Part shown: positions 47,984-57,886 of the stretch, one piece after another
How positions within the stretch are numbered: position 1 is the stretch's first letter
Layout of the letters: each line of letters opens with the position of its first letter
Assembly (NCBI RefSeq): GCF_019711535.1
Contig: NZ_JAIGNP010000002.1
Location: 806,001-870,000 of the forward strand
Reading direction: 5' to 3'
Length of the DNA stretch: 64,000 nt
Source of the DNA: Qipengyuania aestuarii
Lineage (GTDB): Bacteria > Pseudomonadota > Alphaproteobacteria > Sphingomonadales > Sphingomonadaceae
Position numbers and translations under genes: made by a program
The notes under the pieces: model-generated
What the model was told of the DNA's origin: nothing
The model's input: the letters and a program-made list of their open reading frames with translations, nothing else
Databases searched by the model: none

Positions 47984-48721
47984 ATGATTTGGCTCATCGC
48001 CGCCTTTTTCCTAACAGCGCTGCTTTACGCCAGCGTCGGCTTTGGCGGGGGATCGACCTATAACGCCCTTCTGGCGCTATCGGGCGTGGACTATCGCATC
48101 CTGCCGCTCATTGCGCTTTCCTGCAACATCGTGGTTGTCGCGGGCAGTACGGTGCGGTTTGCCCGAGCAGGAGTGTTGCCTTGGCGGGGAGCGCTGCTTC
48201 TGACGGCTCTCGCCGCGCCTGCAGCCTTCCTGGGCGGGTTTACACCGGTCGGCGAGATGACATTTCTGACCCTGCTGGGTGCGAGCCTGGTCGTCACCGC
48301 GCTAACGATGCTGCTGCCTTTGGGAGTTGGCGAGGGCAAACCCGGACGCGCCGCCAAGTTTATGCCCGTGGTAGCTGTTCCGCTGGGCTATCTTGCTGGC
48401 GTGGTGGGAATTGGCGGCGGGATATTCCTTGCGCCATTCCTGCATCTCACGCGCTGGAACGAAGCACGTGCCATCGCTGCGACGGCCAGCCTGTTCATTC
48501 TCGTGAATTCGCTCTTCGGCCTCGCGGGCCAGATCATGAAGGGCGGAGAAGGGCGCTTTCTCGCCGCCTTCGACGTGGGCCTGCCTCTGATCGTGGCAGT
48601 CGCAGTCGCGGGACAGATCGGCAGCCTGCTGGCGCTCAAAGTTCTTCCGCAGCGCTGGATACGCTGGGGTACCGCAGCCCTCACCGCATGGGTGGGAGCA
48701 AGGCTACTCTTCGCTATGTAA
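47984..48721 (+). CDS. TSUP-family (TauE/SafE) membrane transporter
   Basis: 245 aa with about seven to eight transmembrane segments. Tandem motifs YASVGFGGGSTYN and YLAGVVGIGGGIFLAP are the duplicated TSUP signature. Family members move sulfite, sulfoacetate or other organic acid anions; the substrate here is unknown. It ends 5 nt before the tRNA-Asn 3' end on the other strand. Confidence 0.85.
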   Translation: MIWLIAAFFLTALLYASVGFGGGSTYNALLALSGVDYRILPLIALSCNIVVVAGSTVRFARAGVLPWRGALLLTALAAPAAFLGGFTPVGEMTFLTLLGASLVVTALTMLLPLGVGEGKPGRAAKFMPVVAVPLGYLAGVVGIGGGIFLAPFLHLTRWNEARAIAATASLFILVNSLFGLAGQIMKGGEGRFLAAFDVGLPLIVAVAVAGQIGSLLALKVLPQRWIRWGTAALTAWVGARLLFAM

Positions 48722-48726
48722 GAAAG

Positions 48727-48801
48727 TGGCTCCCCGAGTTGGATTCGAACCAACGACCAAGTGATTAACAGTCACCTACTCTACCGCTGAGCTATCGGGG
48801 A
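48727..48801 (-). tRNA. tRNA-Asn (anticodon GTT)
   Basis: 75 nt including an encoded CCA. The acceptor stem TCCCCGA/TCGGGGA pairs perfectly, the anticodon loop reads CTGTTAA, and the T arm is GTTGGTTCGAATCCAAC. The D arm is TAGCTCAGCGGTAGAG. It is a complete single-copy tRNA in the window. Confidence 0.95.
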
Positions 48802-48899
48802 GCAGCCCGTCAGGCAGGCCGCGCGTATATGGGGGGCGTTCAGGTTTGGCAAGCGGGGTTTTCGATTTTTTTTGGCATTCCGGCAATTCATCCTGGCAG

Positions 48900-49682
48900 T
48901 CAGAAGACGAACTGTTCGGACACGATCCGCTCGTCCAGCGCATGACCGGGATCGAACAGCAGGGTCAGCTCGTTTTCCCGCGCTATTTCCAGTTTAACTT
49001 CCACGACATGGCGGATTTCGCGCTGGTCGGCGACCGCCGAAACCGGACGCTTTTCGGCCTCCATCACCTTGATGGCGACACGGCTGCGATCGGGTAAAAT
49101 CGCGCCCTTCCAGCGGCGCGGGCGGAAGGCTGAAATGGGCGTGAGTGCCAGCAGCTGCGAATCCAGTGGCAGGATCGGCCCATCGGCAGAGAGATTGTAC
49201 GCAGTCGAACCGGCGGGTGTTGCCAGCAAGACGCCATCACAGACCAGTTCTTTGATCCTCACCTTGTCATCGACCATGACTTCGAGCTTTGCTGTCTGCC
49301 GCGTTTCACGAAGCAGAGACACTTCATTGATCGCCCAAAAACGGTGCGTTTCCCCTTCTTCTGTGACGGCCTGCATCGAAAGTGGCGCGATTTTGTGCGC
49401 CTTGGACCGCGCGATACGGGAAAGCAGTTTTTCGGGTTGACGGTTCTTGTTCATCAGAAAGCCGACCGTACCCAGATTCACGCCATAAGCGGGCAGGATG
49501 CGGCCCTCGTCGAGCATGGCATGCAGGCTTTGCAGCATGAATCCGTCTCCGCCGATCACGACGACAGCCTCTGCCTCTTCGATAGGCACCCAGTCGGTCA
49601 GGTTTTCGAAGACGCCCTCTGCTGCTTCGCGTGCACGATCGGAGTCGGAAACGAGAAGCGCGAGTTTCTGAAATTCCGGCAT
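48900..49682 (-). CDS. nadK: NAD kinase
   Basis: 260 aa from ATG 49682 (AGGGCGG upstream); a longer frame starts in the flank. The GGDG motif in VVIGGDGFML near residue 41 and the NE/D motif AINEVSLLR, with TPAGSTAYNLSA near 155-166, are diagnostic. It phosphorylates NAD to NADP with ATP or polyphosphate. It is divergent from the EAL gene. Confidence 0.94.
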   Translation of the reverse strand: MPEFQKLALLVSDSDRAREAAEGVFENLTDWVPIEEAEAVVVIGGDGFMLQSLHAMLDEGRILPAYGVNLGTVGFLMNKNRQPEKLLSRIARSKAHKIAPLSMQAVTEEGETHRFWAINEVSLLRETRQTAKLEVMVDDKVRIKELVCDGVLLATPAGSTAYNLSADGPILPLDSQLLALTPISAFRPRRWKGAILPDRSRVAIKVMEAEKRPVSAVADQREIRHVVEVKLEIARENELTLLFDPGHALDERIVSEQFVF

Positions 49683-49810
49683 GGCCGCCCTGTTCTGTGC
49701 TTGTCGCCCCGAACGGCGATACAGGCCCACCCCTATGGATCGGTGTATCGTTTGGCAACAAGACGCATTTTCTTTGGAGTGGGTCTCTGTGCAATGCTAC
49801 CGGAACCAAA

Positions 49811-51133
49811 ATGGCGACGACCCCCTACAAGGCAGACCGCGAAACGGCGGATGAACTAACCGGGCTTGGTGGCTTGGTGCATTTGCGCGAAACCATTGCT
49901 GGCTGGCGCAAGGAATGGCGGGCCTCTGCGCGACCGTGTCCGATCAATGCCATGCTCGTCTCGCTCGGCCGCATCGATACGGTGAATGTGGCGTTCGGTG
50001 AAACTGCAGGTGACCTCGCCTTGGTTGAGGTCGCGCGGCGCATGCGGCATTTTGCAGGGGATGAGCTGGAAAGCGACACCTGGCTGGCTACACGTCTGGT
50101 TGGCGGGAACTTCCTCCTTATCGCTCGGGCTGAGATGAGCGTGGACAGGTGGCAGTGGCTGGCCGAGGCATTGGCCGATGCGCTGGCGGCGCCGATAGCA
50201 AATCCGACTGGCGAAAGCAGCCTGCGCCTGTGGCCGCGGATCTCCCTCATGAAGTGGGGTGAGAGCGATGATGTCGACATCATGCTGGATCGGCTATCAG
50301 AGGTTTCGGCGCGTCTCCGCATGAGCAGCGGGCGGCGCATTGCCTGGTCCGACGGGGCGATGGATTCCGTCGCCCGCACTCATATCGAACTCGAAGCCGA
50401 TCTCCTTGCAGCGATCGACCGAGAGGAAATCGAGATCCTTTTCCAACCGCAATTTTCCTTGGCCGACGACAGGATAGTCGGAGCCGAGGCGCTGGCGCGG
50501 TGGCAGCACTCGATTGTCGGCGAGATCGGCGCAGACATGCTCTTCCAGATTGCGGAGCGTGCCGATCATGTTGCGCAGCTGTCGCGGCACGTCGCGGAGC
50601 GAGCCTTGGAGAAGGCCAGAGACTGGCCGGCCGACCTTCAGCTTTCCATCAACATTACACCATCTGATCTGGCTGCCGACAATTTCGCGTCGGATTTCAC
50701 CCTCATGGCAAAGCGCAGCGGCTTTCCGCTCTCCCGTATCACCCTTGAGATAACCGAGCATGTTCTCGTTGCCGAGACAGAGCGTGTCGACCGGATGCTG
50801 CAGAGGCTGAAGCAACTGGGCGTTTCAATCGCGCTTGACGATTTCGGAGCCGGCTTCTGCAATTTTCATTATCTGAAAGTGCTTCCCATCGACTCTCTCA
50901 AACTCGATCGTTCCATGCTTGCAGGAGTGATCGAGAATGGGCGCGACCGGGCCGTGTTTCGCGCGATCATCGGGATGGCCAAGGCACTCGATTTGAAGGT
51001 CTTGGTCGAGGGGGTGGAGACGGAAGAACAACGCGCCTTCATCGCGGCAGAAGGGTGCAGCTATTATCAGGGCTTCCTGCGTGCTGCCGCTGTGCAGAAA
51101 TCCCAATTCGCCGAGCTTGTCGCTCACCAGTAA
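49811..51133 (+). CDS. EAL-domain protein with degenerate GGDEF domain
   Basis: 440 aa. Residues about 45-180 are a GGDEF-like domain whose signature is degraded to GGNFL (98-102), so it should not make c-di-GMP. Residues about 195-440 are an EAL phosphodiesterase domain with intact Glu226 (EAL), Asn281, Glu313, Asp343-Asp344 in ALDDFGAG, Lys364, Glu400 and Gln420. It is therefore predicted to degrade c-di-GMP. No transmembrane segment is visible. It converges with mfd, one base apart. Confidence 0.88.
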   Translation: MATTPYKADRETADELTGLGGLVHLRETIAGWRKEWRASARPCPINAMLVSLGRIDTVNVAFGETAGDLALVEVARRMRHFAGDELESDTWLATRLVGGNFLLIARAEMSVDRWQWLAEALADALAAPIANPTGESSLRLWPRISLMKWGESDDVDIMLDRLSEVSARLRMSSGRRIAWSDGAMDSVARTHIELEADLLAAIDREEIEILFQPQFSLADDRIVGAEALARWQHSIVGEIGADMLFQIAERADHVAQLSRHVAERALEKARDWPADLQLSINITPSDLAADNFASDFTLMAKRSGFPLSRITLEITEHVLVAETERVDRMLQRLKQLGVSIALDDFGAGFCNFHYLKVLPIDSLKLDRSMLAGVIENGRDRAVFRAIIGMAKALDLKVLVEGVETEEQRAFIAAEGCSYYQGFLRAAAVQKSQFAELVAHQ

Positions 51134-51134
51134 C

Positions 51135-54100
51135 TCACACCGGCGCTTTCTTTTGTCTACCCGATTTCCTCACGATCGAAGATAGGCCCTTTGTAAGCTG
51201 GAAGAGCCCATTGAGCCTGCTCTCGGGAGAATTCCAGGCCCGGCTGATGACCAGTTTCATATCCGGCCGCAGTTTGGCAGTTCCCTTCAGCCGATCGACA
51301 TAGGCGATCAAGCCAGGACCATCCGCGAAATCGTCATTGTGGAAGGTCACCAGAGTGCCCGCCGCGCCGACGTCGATCTTGGAAATGTTGGCTTCCATCG
51401 CCTGAAGCTTGATCTGGATTAGCCGCACGAGATTTTCAGTGGCGGAGGGCAGCGGCCCGAAGCGGTCGATCATCTCGGCGGCCAACGCTTCGATTTCGCC
51501 CTGATTCTCCGCATCGTTCAGGCGGCGATAGAGCGCCATGCGGACTGCGAGATCGGGAACGTAGTCTTCCGGGATCATGATCGGCGCATCGACAGTGATC
51601 TGCGGGCTGACGGTTTCCTTCTTGGCTTCCAAGCCCAGTTCGCCAGCCTTGGCGGCCAGGATCGCGTCTTCCAGCATCGACTGGTAGAGTTCGAAGCCGA
51701 CCTCCCGGATATGGCCTGACTGCTCGTCGCCGAGCAGATTGCCGGCGCCGCGAATATCGAGATCGTGGCTGGCAAGCTGGAAACCTGCACCGAGGCTGTC
51801 GAGGTCGCCCAGTACCTTGAGACGCTTCTCTGCAACTTCCGACAGAGCAACGTCTTTCTCGTAAGTGAGATAGGCATAGGCACGCAGTTTGGAGCGCCCC
51901 ACGCGTCCGCGCAGCTGATAAAGCTGGGCGAGGCCGAAGATATCGGCGCGGTGTATGATGATAGTGTTCGCGCTTGGCAAATCCAGGCCGCTTTCCACGA
52001 TCGTGGTGGCGAGAAGGACATCGTATTTGCCCTCGTAGAAAGCGCTCATGCGCTCCTCGATTTCTCCCGCACTCATCTGGCCGTGGGCGGAAACGAATTT
52101 CACTTCGGGCACGTTCTCATGCAACCAGTCGGAAATCTGCTCCATGTCGGAAATGCGCGGCACGACGATGAAGCTCTGACCGCCGCGGTGATGTTCACGA
52201 AGCAGCGCTTCGCGCATCACCATATCGTCCCACTCCATCACGTAGGTACGTACGGCGAGGCGGTCGACCGGCGGGGTCTGGATGGTGGATAGTTCGCGCA
52301 GACCCGTCATCGCCATCTGCAGAGTGCGGGGGATGGGCGTTGCGGTGAGAGTGAGCATGTGCACGTCGGCCCGAAGCTGCTTGAGCTTCTCCTTGTGCGT
52401 CACGCCAAAGCGCTGTTCCTCGTCCACGATGACAAGACCCAGATCCTTGAACTTGGTCTGTTTAGAGAGGATCGCATGGGTGCCGACGACGATATCGACA
52501 TCTCCGCTGGCAAGACCCTCGCGGGTTTCTTTCGTTTCCTTCGCCGACACCAGGCGGGACAGGCGGCCGACCTTCAGCGGAAAGCCGGAGAAACGCTGGC
52601 TGAAATTCTCGTAGTGCTGCCGAGCGAGGAGAGTTGTGGGCGCGACCACGGCGACCTGCTGGCCGTTCATCGCCGCGACGAAAGCGGCGCGCAGGGCGAC
52701 CTCGGTCTTGCCGAAGCCCACATCGCCGCAGACCAGTCGGTCCATCGGTTTGCCGCTTTCGAGATCGGACAGGACATCCGAAATCGCGCGGTCCTGATCG
52801 TCCGTCTCCTCGTATTGGAAACGGTCGAGGAACTGGTTGTAGGTAGGCTCGTCCACTTCCAGCACCGGCGCTTTCCTGAGCGCGCGCTGGGCCGCCACCT
52901 GCATGAGCTCGCCGGCAATTTCCTGGATGCGCTCTTTCAGGCGCGCTCGGCGCTTCTGCCATGCCTCGCCGCCCAGCCGATCGAGCATCACCGCTTCTTC
53001 GGAAGAGCCGTAGCGGCTCAGAACATCGATATTCTCGACCGGAATGAAAAGCTTGTCGCCGCCCTTATATTCGAGCTGGACGCAATCGTGCTTCGACTTG
53101 CCGACGCTGACCGGTTCAAGGCCGAGATACTTGCCGATGCCATGCTCTGTATGGACGATGAGATCGCCGACGGCGAGCGCCTGCAATTCGGCGAGGAAGG
53201 CGTCGGCGTCCTTCCGCTTCTTCTTGCGGCGCACCAGCCGGTCGCCGAGAATGTCCTGCTCGGTGAGCAGCTCCATCTCGTCATTGGCAAAACTGGCTTC
53301 CAGCGGCAGCACCATGGCGGCCGGCTTGCCCTTCGCGGAGAGCCCGAGCGCCTCCTGCCAGCTGTCGGCCAGCTGCACCGGCGCGCCGGCTTCCGAAAGT
53401 ATCGATGCGATACGCGCGCGGCTGCCGGTGGAATAGGCCGCCAGCAGCGGTCTCTTGCCGGCCTTGCCCAGCGCTTTCAGGTGATCGGCGAGGATGGGAT
53501 AGACATTGTCCCCGCGCGCCCGTTCAGGCGCGAAATCGCGGCCCGAACGGAAGCCGAAATCGATGACCGTGTCACTTTCCGGCTCGTCGAAAGTGGTCGC
53601 GCGATGGGCAGGGGCGTCAGCCAGACCGGATTTGAATTCCTCGTCCGTCAAATACAGCGCGTCGGGTTTGAGCGGACGGTAGCTGCCCTTGGCCTGACCG
53701 CTCGCTGCCTTGCGCTGGCCGTAATAGTCGGCGACGTCCTTGATACGCTCGTCCGCAGCAGCAAGGCTGGCATTATCGATGACCACCACGTCGCCATCGT
53801 CGAGATGATCGAACAGCGTGACAAGCCGGTCTTCGAACAGCGGCAGCCAGTGCTCCATCCCTGCAAGACGGCGTCCTTCGCTGACCGCTTCGTAGAGCGG
53901 ATCCTGCGTCGCATTCGCGCCGAACATCTCGCGATACCGACTGCGAAAACGCTTGATGCTGTCCTCGTCTAGAAGAGCTTCGCTGGCCGGCAGGAGCAGA
54001 TGATTGTCGAGCCGTCCGGTGCTCATCTGGGTATTCGGATCGAAGCTGCGCAGGCTTTCCAGCTCGTCTCCGAAAAAATCGAGCCGCAGCGCCTCGTCGA

Positions 54101-54626
54101 GACCGCTGGGGAAGACATCCACGATCGAGCCGCGAATGGCGTATTCGCCCTTGTCGATCACCGTATCGGTGCGGCTATACCCCTGCTTCTGCAACAGCAG
54201 CGACAAGCTGTCGCGCCCAATCTCCGTTCTCGGCTTGAATTCGCGCACGCTTTCGCGAATGCGGAAAGGCGTCAGGACGCGCTGGAGCACCGCGTTCGCC
54301 GTTGTAACGACCAGCTGCGCCTTCGCCTTGCCGGTCTGCAGACGATGCAAGGCCGCGAGGCGTTTGGCGCTGACGCTCAGCGCTGGGCTCGCGCGGTCAT
54401 AGGGCAGCGAATCCCATGCCGGGAATTCGATCACCTCGAGCTCGGGCGCAAAGAAATTCGCAGCATCGGCCACGCTTCGCATCGCCGCATCGTCGGGCGC
54501 GATGAAGACTGCCCGCCCTTTTCCGGCGCGCGCAAGATCGGCCATGACGAGCGGCTGCGCGCCGCGCGCGACCTGCGCGAGAGTGAGTTGCTTTTCGGCT
54601 TTCAGGATACGGGAGAGATCGGGCAT
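51135..54626 (-). CDS. mfd: Transcription-repair coupling factor
   Basis: 1163 aa. The UvrB-like N-terminal module, RNA-polymerase-interaction domain (about 480-550) and RecG-like translocase with VCGDVGFGKTEVALRA, VIVDEEQRFGV, LTATPIPRTLQ and QLRGRVGRS are all present. It removes stalled RNA polymerase at lesions and recruits UvrA. It is downstream of sdhE, consistent with the conserved alphaproteobacterial sdhE-mfd order. Confidence 0.96.
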   Translation of the reverse strand: MPDLSRILKAEKQLTLAQVARGAQPLVMADLARAGKGRAVFIAPDDAAMRSVADAANFFAPELEVIEFPAWDSLPYDRASPALSVSAKRLAALHRLQTGKAKAQLVVTTANAVLQRVLTPFRIRESVREFKPRTEIGRDSLSLLLQKQGYSRTDTVIDKGEYAIRGSIVDVFPSGLDEALRLDFFGDELESLRSFDPNTQMSTGRLDNHLLLPASEALLDEDSIKRFRSRYREMFGANATQDPLYEAVSEGRRLAGMEHWLPLFEDRLVTLFDHLDDGDVVVIDNASLAAADERIKDVADYYGQRKAASGQAKGSYRPLKPDALYLTDEEFKSGLADAPAHRATTFDEPESDTVIDFGFRSGRDFAPERARGDNVYPILADHLKALGKAGKRPLLAAYSTGSRARIASILSEAGAPVQLADSWQEALGLSAKGKPAAMVLPLEASFANDEMELLTEQDILGDRLVRRKKKRKDADAFLAELQALAVGDLIVHTEHGIGKYLGLEPVSVGKSKHDCVQLEYKGGDKLFIPVENIDVLSRYGSSEEAVMLDRLGGEAWQKRRARLKERIQEIAGELMQVAAQRALRKAPVLEVDEPTYNQFLDRFQYEETDDQDRAISDVLSDLESGKPMDRLVCGDVGFGKTEVALRAAFVAAMNGQQVAVVAPTTLLARQHYENFSQRFSGFPLKVGRLSRLVSAKETKETREGLASGDVDIVVGTHAILSKQTKFKDLGLVIVDEEQRFGVTHKEKLKQLRADVHMLTLTATPIPRTLQMAMTGLRELSTIQTPPVDRLAVRTYVMEWDDMVMREALLREHHRGGQSFIVVPRISDMEQISDWLHENVPEVKFVSAHGQMSAGEIEERMSAFYEGKYDVLLATTIVESGLDLPSANTIIIHRADIFGLAQLYQLRGRVGRSKLRAYAYLTYEKDVALSEVAEKRLKVLGDLDSLGAGFQLASHDLDIRGAGNLLGDEQSGHIREVGFELYQSMLEDAILAAKAGELGLEAKKETVSPQITVDAPIMIPEDYVPDLAVRMALYRRLNDAENQGEIEALAAEMIDRFGPLPSATENLVRLIQIKLQAMEANISKIDVGAAGTLVTFHNDDFADGPGLIAYVDRLKGTAKLRPDMKLVISRAWNSPESRLNGLFQLTKGLSSIVRKSGRQKKAPV

Positions 54627-54682
54627 TACAGCGTCAGCGCCGTAAGCCCTGCGCCGTTCCCGTCAATGCGTCTTGTTCTTCC

Positions 54683-54961
54683 TCAGCGAGGAATATCGAC
54701 GTAATCGAGTTCCTGCATCTTCTCGATCAGTTCGCCCTGGAAACGCGGCGGCGTGGCCTGTGTCTTCAATGCCCAGGCCATGATGTCGACATCGTCTTCT
54801 TCCAGCAGCGCCTCGAACCATGCGAGTTCTTCGGTGCCCCATTCCTTGTGATAACGGTCGAAGAAGCCGCCGATCATATAGTCGGCTTCGCGCGTGCCGC
54901 GGTGCCAGCTGCGGAATTTGCAACGGGCGAGGCGACCTTCGGGGGTAAGCATTTCAGGCAT
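54683..54961 (-). CDS. sdhE: FAD assembly factor SdhE
   Basis: 92 aa from ATG 54961. The RGTREADYMIGGF motif near residue 20-32 is the SdhE/Sdh5 RGxxE signature needed for covalent flavinylation of succinate dehydrogenase subunit A. It is 56 nt upstream of the mfd start on the same strand and divergent from recG. Confidence 0.9.
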   Translation of the reverse strand: MPEMLTPEGRLARCKFRSWHRGTREADYMIGGFFDRYHKEWGTEELAWFEALLEEDDVDIMAWALKTQATPPRFQGELIEKMQELDYVDIPR

Positions 54962-55016
54962 GAGGGACGGGTAGGGCACTCGCCAAACCCGCGCAAGCGG
55001 CTATAGGGTCTCGAGC

Positions 55017-57080
55017 ATGCGGCCCGAAGTCCTCAACCCCCTGTTCGCCGAAGCCGAGACGCTGGATGGCGTCGGCCCGAAACTGAAGAAGCCCCTTGCG
55101 CGGCTGGGCCTGCTGCGGATCAAGGACGTGGCCTATCACCTGCCCGAAAGGTTCGTTTCGCGCCGTGCCGTCGAAGCGGTCGACGATGCCGGAGAGGGCG
55201 AAAACATCGTCCTCAAGCTGACCGTGACCGAGCATCGCGGCAGCCGCAATCCGCGCGCGCCCTACCGTGTTCTGGCGCAGGACAGCGTGGGCAATGTCCT
55301 GGCGCTGAGCTATTTCGGCAGGGCATCCTACACCGCGAAGAAACAGCTGCCCGTTGGCGAAACCCGCTGGGTGGCGGGGAAGCTGGAACGCTATGGCGAC
55401 ATGCTCCAAATTGTCCATCCGGATCATGTGGTCGAGGAAGGGGGCGATACGCTACAGCGGCTGTGCGAACCGGTCTACAGATTGTCCGAAGGGCTGACGC
55501 AGCCGCGCCTTTCCGGTCTTGTCGAGCAGGCTTTGTCCAAGGTGCCGACGCTGACCGAGTGGATCGAACCTGCTCAGCTTGCGAAAGCCGACTGGCCCCA
55601 ATGGCATGCCGCGCTGAAAGCGGCACACAAGGGCGAGGACAAGTCCGCCCGCGATCGCCTGGCCTATGACGAGCTGCTGGCGAACAGCCTGGCGCTGCTG
55701 CTGGTGCGGGCTGACAATCGCAGGCGCCGCGGCCAGGCCCTGCAAGGGGACGGGAGCTATCGCGGCAAGCTGGATCTACCATTTCCGCTGACAGGCGCGC
55801 AGAAGCGTTCAATCGCCGAAATCGAAGGCGATATGGCGCAGCAAGCCCCCATGCTTCGCCTGCTTCAGGGCGATGTTGGTGCGGGCAAGACCGTTGTCGC
55901 ACTGGAAGCGATGCTGATTGCGGTGGAGGCAGGGGCGCAGGCCGCACTCCTCGCGCCAACCGAAATCCTCGCCCGCCAGCATTACGAAAGCCTGCGCAGG
56001 ATGGCCGAACCGACCGGAGCGCAGGTCGCGCTGTTGACCGGGCGGGACAAGGGCAAAGCGCGCGAGGGCACGCTGATGGGATTGCTCGACGGCAGCATAG
56101 ACATCGTGGTGGGTACGCACGCCATATTTCAGGACAAGGTTTCCTATCGCAATCTTGCCATGGTCGTGATCGACGAGCAGCATCGCTTCGGCGTCGGCCA
56201 GCGGCTGATGCTGGCGAGCAAGGGCAAGCGAGCACCTCATGTCCTCGCCATGACCGCAACGCCAATCCCCCGCACGCTGACGCTCGCCCAATATGGCGAG
56301 CTCGACGTCAGCAAGCTGGATGAACTTCCGCCTGGAAGGCAGGCGATCGATACGGTGGTGATGGGGCAGGACCGCATTCCTGTCCTGGTCGAGCGGCTGG
56401 CCGCGCAATTTGCCGAGGGCCGCCAGGCTTTCTGGGTTTGCCCCATGGTCCGAGAGATGGATGGACCCGAAGAGATCGCTGCCGCAGAAGCGCGCTATGC
56501 ATCCTTGAAAGAGCGGTTTGGCGACGATGTTGTGATGGTGCACGGCCAGCTCGCACCCGAGCAGAAGGACGCTGCGATGGAGCGGTTCGCGCGCGGCGAG
56601 GCGCGGCTGCTTGTGGCGACCACAGTGATCGAAGTCGGGGTCGACGTGCCCAATGCCACGCTCATGGTAATCGAGCAGGCAGAGCGCTTCGGCCTTGCCC
56701 AGCTGCACCAGCTACGGGGCCGTGTCGGGCGTGGCAGCGAAAAGAGCTTTTGCGTTCTGCTGCATGGCGAAACGCTCTCCGAGACTGCTCAAAAAAGACT
56801 GGCGCTGATGCGGGAAAGCCAGGACGGGTTTCTGCTTGCCGAGGAAGATCTTAAATTGCGGGGCGGCGGTGAACTACTCGGCACGCGCCAGTCGGGTGAT
56901 ACACCCTTTTCTATCGCCACCTTCGAGCAGATCACGGAGTTGCTGCCCAAAGCGCATGACGATGCCCGGCTTCTTATGGAGCGCGATGGCGGACTGGAAG
57001 GCAAGCGCGGCGAGGCGGCGCGCACGCTGCTCTATCTGTTTGAGCGTGATTTCGGTGTGAAAACCCTGCGTGGGGGCTAG
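55017..57080 (+). CDS. recG: ATP-dependent DNA helicase RecG
   Basis: 687 aa. The wedge/OB domain at the N-terminus is followed by superfamily 2 motifs LQGDVGAGKTVVAL, VVIDEQHRFGV, MTATPIPRTL and QLRGRVGRG. It remodels stalled forks and Holliday junctions. The 3' end overlaps the fructosamine kinase gene on the opposite strand by 4 nt. Confidence 0.96.
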   Translation: MRPEVLNPLFAEAETLDGVGPKLKKPLARLGLLRIKDVAYHLPERFVSRRAVEAVDDAGEGENIVLKLTVTEHRGSRNPRAPYRVLAQDSVGNVLALSYFGRASYTAKKQLPVGETRWVAGKLERYGDMLQIVHPDHVVEEGGDTLQRLCEPVYRLSEGLTQPRLSGLVEQALSKVPTLTEWIEPAQLAKADWPQWHAALKAAHKGEDKSARDRLAYDELLANSLALLLVRADNRRRRGQALQGDGSYRGKLDLPFPLTGAQKRSIAEIEGDMAQQAPMLRLLQGDVGAGKTVVALEAMLIAVEAGAQAALLAPTEILARQHYESLRRMAEPTGAQVALLTGRDKGKAREGTLMGLLDGSIDIVVGTHAIFQDKVSYRNLAMVVIDEQHRFGVGQRLMLASKGKRAPHVLAMTATPIPRTLTLAQYGELDVSKLDELPPGRQAIDTVVMGQDRIPVLVERLAAQFAEGRQAFWVCPMVREMDGPEEIAAAEARYASLKERFGDDVVMVHGQLAPEQKDAAMERFARGEARLLVATTVIEVGVDVPNATLMVIEQAERFGLAQLHQLRGRVGRGSEKSFCVLLHGETLSETAQKRLALMRESQDGFLLAEEDLKLRGGGELLGTRQSGDTPFSIATFEQITELLPKAHDDARLLMERDGGLEGKRGEAARTLLYLFERDFGVKTLRGG

Positions 57081-57886
57081 AAGCCGAGCGCTTCGAGTTC
57101 TCTCTCCACAGCGGAAAGGTAACTGCCCCCGAAAAGGCGGACGTGAAGCAGCCAGGTCCATAGCCGGTAGACCGGCTGGCGATCTTCCCATCCCGCTTCG
57201 AAAGCCATCTGCTCGAAAAACGCCGGTGGCGGATTGTCGAACACTGTCAGCGTGGCGGCATCGACCTCCGCATGGCCGAAATAGGCACACGGATCGATAA
57301 GTCCGCTGATATGGCTCCCGGAAACAAGCACGTTTCCGCCCCACATGTCGCCGTGAAGCAGCGCGGGACGTGGTCTCACCGGAAGCATGTCGCCCAAATT
57401 GGATGACAAGGCTTCCAGCCTCTTGCCTGTTGCCGCATCCAGGTGGGGCGCATGGCACAGCAGGCGGTTATGCGCCCAGAAGGATGGCCAGTCATCCGAC
57501 CTGTCGTTCGCGACCGTGACATGCCGAAGCGCGTAATCTTCCGGCCAGCCATAGCTATCGCCCGTTATCCCATGCAGGGAGGTGAGGGCATGGGCTAGCG
57601 CTGTCCAGGCTTCACCGGAGAGCGATCCGTCAGAGGGCAGGCATTCGATGAGTAGAACGTCATCCTCGCAGCCCAGAACTTCGGGAACCGGGGCAGAGCT
57701 TTCGCTCATCGCCTGAAGCATCCGGCCCTCCATATCGACTACGGGACCGTGTTTGGCGACCAGCATTCGGCCGTCTGCCAGGCGAATTTCGCTCGCTCCG
57801 GAAATGTCGCCGCCGGGATATCGCCGCAGTGCGGTTACCTCGGCGCCGGTAAGGCGATGCACCACCTTGTGGATCGCATCGCTCAC
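57077..57886 (-). CDS. Fructosamine/ketosamine kinase-family protein
   Basis: 269 aa. APH-like kinase fold: ATP-binding lysine in RMLVAKHGP, catalytic HGDMWGGNVL near residue 178-187, and IDPCAYFGHAEVD near 197-209, the pattern of FN3K proteins. Such enzymes phosphorylate glycated lysines or free ketosamines to reverse glycation. Its start overlaps the stop of the upstream UbiB-like gene on the same strand. Confidence 0.86.
   Translation of the reverse strand: MSDAIHKVVHRLTGAEVTALRRYPGGDISGASEIRLADGRMLVAKHGPVVDMEGRMLQAMSESSAPVPEVLGCEDDVLLIECLPSDGSLSGEAWTALAHALTSLHGITGDSYGWPEDYALRHVTVANDRSDDWPSFWAHNRLLCHAPHLDAATGKRLEALSSNLGDMLPVRPRPALLHGDMWGGNVLVSGSHISGLIDPCAYFGHAEVDAATLTVFDNPPPAFFEQMAFEAGWEDRQPVYRLWTWLLHVRLFGGSYLSAVERELEALGF

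Noticed and set aside
48388..48753. Frame crossing the tRNA-Asn region
   Set aside because: Its start lies in the tRNA; it is a translation of tRNA sequence in a shadow frame over the TSUP gene.
52359..53972. 537-codon plus-strand open frame
   Set aside because: Antisense to mfd; same composition artefact.
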